Position numbers and translations under genes: made by a program. DNA of 8,850 nt from an uncultured Prevotella sp. (lineage in GTDB: Bacteria > Bacteroidota > Bacteroidia > Bacteroidales > Bacteroidaceae): positions 1 through 8,850 of the forward strand of contig CALBJK010000177.1 in the NCBI GenBank assembly GCA_937892695.1, in the 5' to 3' direction. Each line of letters opens with the position of its first letter. Position 1 is the first letter of the stretch. The notes beneath the pieces are model-generated. The model did not search any database, was not told the origin of the DNA, and saw only the letters and a list, made by a program, of their open reading frames with translations. Below, piece after piece: positions 5,304 to 8,850 of the stretch.

Positions 5304-7280
5304 TTATGGTTCTACGCGGATGATGCGTCCGTCGGGGGTGAAGGTGAGCGGACGTATGCACACTTCGCGGTGTACTCCGGGCTTGTTGCCGAGGTAGCTC
5401 TTGTTGATTCGGTGGAACACTATGCGCCATTCGTCGGTGCCTGGGATGTTTATCACTGAGCAGTGCCCGGTGCCATAGATTTCGCGGGCGGGCGACTGGG
5501 CGATTACTATCGGGTCTTTGGCCACGGTGATGGGACCTTCGGGCGAGCGGCTTGTGCCGTAGGCCACGTGATAGTTCTTGGCTCCGGTGTCGTCGACGCT
5601 CCAAAGGAAATAATACAGTCCCTTACGGTAGAACACGTAGACACCCTCGCGGAAGGCGTAGTCGCGTAGCGTTCCGCCGCGTGGGGTTATGTCGTGCTCA
5701 ACAGAGTCGACACTTGTCATGTCGGCGCCAAGTTTGCGCCAGCAGAGACGGCCGTTGCCATAGTATAAGTAGGACTGGTGGCTGACGGGGTCGGTGAAGA
5801 CATCGCCGTCAATCATCTGGCCGGCCTTCGACTCGGTGAAGAGCGGTGTGGGCATGGCCCGGAACGGTCCTGTGGGCGAGTCGGCTACGGCCACGCCGAT
5901 GGTTTTCTTCTTCAGCTCGGGATTGTTGCCGCTGAAGTAGAAGAAGTATTTCCACTTGCCGTCAATCTTCTTCTCCTCTATACACGGTGCCCAGGCGTTG
6001 CCGTCGGCCCATGCTACGTCCTTGCCACGAGCCAGGTCGAGGAAGGTCCCACGATTAGTAAAGTGGCGCAGGTCGTCAGACTCGAACACGTCGAACGAAT
6101 GGCCGCCCCATCCGGGGAAGCCGTCTGTGGTAGGATAGATGTAGTACTTGCCGGTGTTCTGCGAATAGAGCACCTCGGGGTCGGCATGGAAGCCGGGAAT
6201 TACGGGGTCGGAAGCATGGTCGTGTTCGGGGAAAGCGGCTGTGATACGGTCAATCTCTTCGCGCGTCAGCGGCAACACAGAGCCGTGGCGGGGTGTGAAC
6301 ATGCCGCTGGTCTTGGTGTTCTTGACGGCGCGGAATGAGCGCAGGTCGGTTGAAGAACAGAACTGATAGTAGCCTGCCATGTAGCAGTCGTACATCAGCA
6401 CCCATGTCTTGCCGTCGTTCAGACGGAATACTCCGGCTCCTTCTACAGCGTCTTTTGTCTGCTGAAGGGGCTTGGAAGGTTTGCTCCACTGGCTTCCGGG
6501 CTTCTGTCCTTTGGGTGCGGTGAGTGTCTTGGCTGTGACTTGGCAGATGCCTTTCTCGCCTTCGTTCTTGAAAAATCCGTGGTAGAGCCGGTCGTCGGGG
6601 TTGTAAACTATGTCCATGTCGATTGTGGCCGAACCACGGTCGTAGAGAAAAGTAGGATTGCCGTCGAAGCCGGTGAAATCGTCGTTTGCGTAGCAGTAGA
6701 ACACTTTGTCGTATGGAATTGAACCGTTGTCGGTGAGAAGCGAGAAGTAGACCATCATGCGGCCTTTGCCCCCGTCGGGTCGTTTGGCCTTTGCGTCCCA
6801 GATTACTTCGGGTGCCCATACACGGGTGACATGGGCGAAGTCGGTGCCTTTGTAGCGTTCGGGGAAGTGGACGGTGGAGTGGGTCCAGTTTATCATATCT
6901 GCCGATTTCATCAGTACCAGCCCACGGTTGCTCGACCATCCCTCGGCACAGCGCATGTCGGTTGCCACCATATAATAACAGCCGTCGGGTCCGCGCATGA
7001 TGTATGGGTCGCGCAGTCCGTCCTTGAGTGAGCAGGTGTCGGCGGCGATTACGCGTCGTCCGCCGTTGAGCGGGGTGTAGTTGTAACCGTCGTAAGACAG
7101 TGCGTAGTAGATGTTCTCGTTGTCGTTTGAAGGGAAATAGGCGAAGAGATAGCCTTCGTACTTTAGCTTTGCGCCGTCGCTTACCAGCTTCGGAGACAGG
7201 TTTGAAGCGTAAGTGACAATGACGATGAAACCGATGATAAATGCGGCTATTGCTCTTGAAAGTTTGTTTTTAGTTGTCAT
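5304..7280 (-). CDS. Secreted tandem GH43 glycoside hydrolase (two GH43 domains)
   Basis: This 658-residue protein has a hydrophobic export signal (about residues 10-25, IAAFIIGFIVIVTYA) without a lipobox cysteine. Two five-bladed beta-propeller domains follow. The first (about 40-345) shows RDPYIMRG (Asp91, likely base), VWAPEVIWD, IDMDIVY (Asp221, likely modulator) and VEGAGVF (Glu280, likely acid). The second (about 358-655) shows GFHADPEVLY (Asp367), WADGNAWAPCIEEKKIDGKW, IDGDVF (Asp491) and FREGVYVF (Glu545). Both therefore appear catalytically intact. GH43 enzymes are inverting exo- or endo-hydrolases, mostly arabinofuranosidases, xylosidases or galactanases; substrate cannot be read from sequence here. 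The gene lies about 120 bases downstream of the GH35 gene on the same strand, has no visible promoter of its own and is followed by a terminator, so it is probably the last gene of a polysaccharide-utilisation operon. Confidence 0.93.
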   Translation of the reverse strand: MTTKNKLSRAIAAFIIGFIVIVTYASNLSPKLVSDGAKLKYEGYLFAYFPSNDNENIYYALSYDGYNYTPLNGGRRVIAADTCSLKDGLRDPYIMRGPDGCYYMVATDMRCAEGWSSNRGLVLMKSADMINWTHSTVHFPERYKGTDFAHVTRVWAPEVIWDAKAKRPDGGKGRMMVYFSLLTDNGSIPYDKVFYCYANDDFTGFDGNPTFLYDRGSATIDMDIVYNPDDRLYHGFFKNEGEKGICQVTAKTLTAPKGQKPGSQWSKPSKPLQQTKDAVEGAGVFRLNDGKTWVLMYDCYMAGYYQFCSSTDLRSFRAVKNTKTSGMFTPRHGSVLPLTREEIDRITAAFPEHDHASDPVIPGFHADPEVLYSQNTGKYYIYPTTDGFPGWGGHSFDVFESDDLRHFTNRGTFLDLARGKDVAWADGNAWAPCIEEKKIDGKWKYFFYFSGNNPELKKKTIGVAVADSPTGPFRAMPTPLFTESKAGQMIDGDVFTDPVSHQSYLYYGNGRLCWRKLGADMTSVDSVEHDITPRGGTLRDYAFREGVYVFYRKGLYYFLWSVDDTGAKNYHVAYGTSRSPEGPITVAKDPIVIAQSPAREIYGTGHCSVINIPGTDEWRIVFHRINKSYLGNKPGVHREVCIRPLTFTPDGRIIRVEP

Positions 7281-7300
7281 TTGTATGAGATTTAACGACA

Positions 7301-7343
7301 GATGCCCGACGTTCCACGGCTGTTGTCGTGGATGTCGGACATC
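7301..7343 (-). other. Intercistronic hairpin between GH35 and GH43 genes
   Basis: GATGCCCGAC...CCACG (7301-7318) pairs with CGTGG...GTCGGACATC (7327-7343), an imperfect stem of about 15 bp with an 8-base loop. A second, weaker hairpin, AAATGAAG/CTTCATTT, lies at 7355-7378. Neither is followed by a U-tract on the minus strand, so read-through into GH43 is likely. They may instead act in mRNA processing or stability. Confidence 0.55.
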
Positions 7344-7398
7344 CTGTGTCTATAAAATGAAGTGTTTGTTCTTCATTTCTTGATTTGGTTATGAAAAA

Positions 7399-8850
7399 TC
7401 AATAAACATAAATCCGGTAGCTCTTGATGCTTCCTGGTGCGCCCTGTTCGGCACGCGGCAGATACTCCAGACCACTGACATTCTGTTCTTTGCCGAGGTC
7501 GATGACCATGACATGTGGGAATTTCACACCGCTAACGGTGCTCCAGTATGTCGATTCCTGTAGGTCGAAGGTCTTGTCGGCTGTCTTGTTGCCGTTGGCG
7601 GCATCTTCGCTGTCGGCATACTTGATTGTCCACGGCTCGCGGCTGAGGCGTTTGCCCTGTGCGTCGAGCACGTAGATTTCGGCAACCGAGGCTATGTCGC
7701 CGCCGTCTTGAGCGTCGAGTCCTTCGATGGCTACGTAGCGGCCTTTCTTGGTTTCGCCGAAGTTGACGGTCTGCCAGCCGTTACCAGGTGCAAACTCGCC
7801 GGCCTTGGCCACCGGCAGCTTGGCGGTGTTGAGCGTTTCGCCCGGACGGCGGTGGGTGACGGGAGCGTCGAGACTGAGTTTGTTAAGCTCGGGACGCGAC
7901 TTTGTTGAACATTCTGCTGCCTTCGGGCCTATGATGTCGAGTACTATTATTTCGTTCTTTCCTTTCTTCAGCCAGCAGCCCGGAAGGAAAAGGGTCTGCT
8001 GCGGGCCGATGCTCCAGAAACGTCCGAGGGCGTGGCCGTTGACATAGACCAGACCTTTGCCCCATGTCTCCATGCTGAGGAAGGTGTCGCCGACCTTTCT
8101 CACATTGAAGGTTCCACGGTAGTAGCCGGCCTTGGTGTTGAGCGCAAGTTCCGTTTTTGCTCCGTCCTTGAAGCGTGTGAAAGCCCTGAGGGCATTATCG
8201 TAAGTGTCTGGCAACGTGCGCATGGTCCAATCCCTAAGGGTCCATGTCACCTCGTCGCCGTCGTCATCGCCGGTGACGGTAACGTTGGATGTTATACCTT
8301 TATAGTCTTTGATGGCGCGTCCGAAATTGATGCGTCCCATAGCTTCTACGACTATTGTTAGGGTGCTGTGACGTTTCACCGGGGGAAGAACAAGCGTCTT
8401 CTCGTTCTTCACGCGGTCTATCTTGCCGATGTACAGGCCATTGATATAAACTTGGGCGAAGTCGTGACAGTCGTTTACAGAGAGCACGCTCTTTGTCCGG
8501 ATTTCTGGCATACTGGTAGAGTAGACTATCGTTCCCCAACCCATGTCCATGTCTTCGAAAGTCTTCACGTCACGCGATGTCACAACGGTATCTTCGCCGT
8601 AGCCGAGCGGAGCGTATTCGGCGAGCTTGAATTTAGGTACGCTTATCAGCGGAGCTACAGGCTTAGGTACAGACGGAAGCTTGCTGTCGGCGTATTTCTG
8701 CATGGTGCGTCGCAGTTCATAATACTTGGGTGTGGCCTGTCCGTACTCGTTGATCGGCGCGTCGTAGTCGTAGGATGTCACGTCGGGAGCAAAGCCCGGA
8801 CTGTTAGCTCCTGCCCAATGGCCGAAGGAAGTACCTCCGTGAGTCATGTA
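7399..8850 (-). CDS. GH35 beta-galactosidase, C-terminal part, with discoidin-like domain
   Basis: The reading frame is open at the right edge and has 483 residues in the window. The upstream part, with most of the TIM barrel and both catalytic glutamates, is missing. The visible start, YMTHGGTSFGHWAGANSPGF followed by VTSYDYDAPINEYGQATPKY, is the hallmark end of the GH35 catalytic domain. Beta-sandwich domains follow, including GLVYVNGHALGRFWSIGPQ and QTLFLPGCWLKKGKNEIIVL. The last 140 or so residues (for example ADSEDAANGNKTADKTFDLQ and YWSTVSGVKFPHVMVIDLGK, ending SIKSYRIYVY) resemble an F5/8 type C (discoidin, CBM32-like) carbohydrate-binding domain, as found on many Bacteroides glycosidases. 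The enzyme removes terminal beta-galactose and is probably periplasmic or at the outer membrane. It lies first in the visible GH35-GH43 pair. The methionine codon at 8847 is internal, not the start. Confidence 0.95.
   Translation of the reverse strand, partial: YMTHGGTSFGHWAGANSPGFAPDVTSYDYDAPINEYGQATPKYYELRRTMQKYADSKLPSVPKPVAPLISVPKFKLAEYAPLGYGEDTVVTSRDVKTFEDMDMGWGTIVYSTSMPEIRTKSVLSVNDCHDFAQVYINGLYIGKIDRVKNEKTLVLPPVKRHSTLTIVVEAMGRINFGRAIKDYKGITSNVTVTGDDDGDEVTWTLRDWTMRTLPDTYDNALRAFTRFKDGAKTELALNTKAGYYRGTFNVRKVGDTFLSMETWGKGLVYVNGHALGRFWSIGPQQTLFLPGCWLKKGKNEIIVLDIIGPKAAECSTKSRPELNKLSLDAPVTHRRPGETLNTAKLPVAKAGEFAPGNGWQTVNFGETKKGRYVAIEGLDAQDGGDIASVAEIYVLDAQGKRLSREPWTIKYADSEDAANGNKTADKTFDLQESTYWSTVSGVKFPHVMVIDLGKEQNVSGLEYLPRAEQGAPGSIKSYRIYVY

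Noticed and set aside
6250..6939. Minus-strand open frame of 229 codons inside the GH43 gene
   Set aside because: It is an out-of-frame shadow rich in Arg, His and Pro; the GH43 frame is continuous and full of family motifs.
7301..7343. Terminator between GH35 and GH43
   Set aside because: No U-tract follows the stem on the minus strand and no promoter is visible before GH43, so it is listed only as a hairpin.

Overview
The window looks like a chromosomal piece of a Bacteroidota genome, most likely order Bacteroidales and close to Prevotella. The evidence is: four TAnnTTTG boxes (the Bacteroidota sigma-70 -7 element) ahead of genes, no Shine-Dalgarno leaders, a C-terminal domain of the type IX secretion (T9SS) kind, and a GH35/GH43 carbohydrate-degrading pair carrying a discoidin-like tail common in this group. 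The genus is inferred from general protein character, not from a search.

Layout. (1) 1-1406, minus: the N-terminal 468 residues of polynucleotide phosphorylase (pnp), cut by the left edge, with its own promoter. (2) 1545-1709, minus: a self-contained tRNA-Asn(GTT) unit with promoter, tRNA and intrinsic terminator. (3) 1802-3501, plus: an exported S41 (CtpA/Prc-type) serine protease with a PDZ domain. It is the only plus-strand gene and is divergent from the tRNA. (4) 3502-4072: 570 bases without a gene, packed with hairpins and repeats, including a bidirectional terminator and a 160-bp nested inverted-repeat element. (5) 4073-4952, minus: a small secreted protein with a T9SS-type C-terminal domain, broken by a one-base frameshift at a run of five A's. 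(6) 5227-7280, minus: a secreted protein with two GH43 domains in tandem, followed by a terminator. (7) 7399-8850, minus: the C-terminal part of a GH35 beta-galactosidase, cut by the right edge. It lies upstream of the GH43 gene and is probably co-transcribed with it.

How the parts fit. pnp, the tRNA and the protease are housekeeping genes. The GH35-GH43 pair is probably the end of a polysaccharide utilisation operon that removes galactose and arabinose (or xylose) residues from plant glycans. The frameshifted T9SS-type protein sits just downstream of that operon but has its own probable promoter.

I found no mobile element with a transposase, no CRISPR array and no clear sign of a new defence or other unknown system. 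The most unusual parts are the repeat stack at 3584-4057 and the frameshifted gene.
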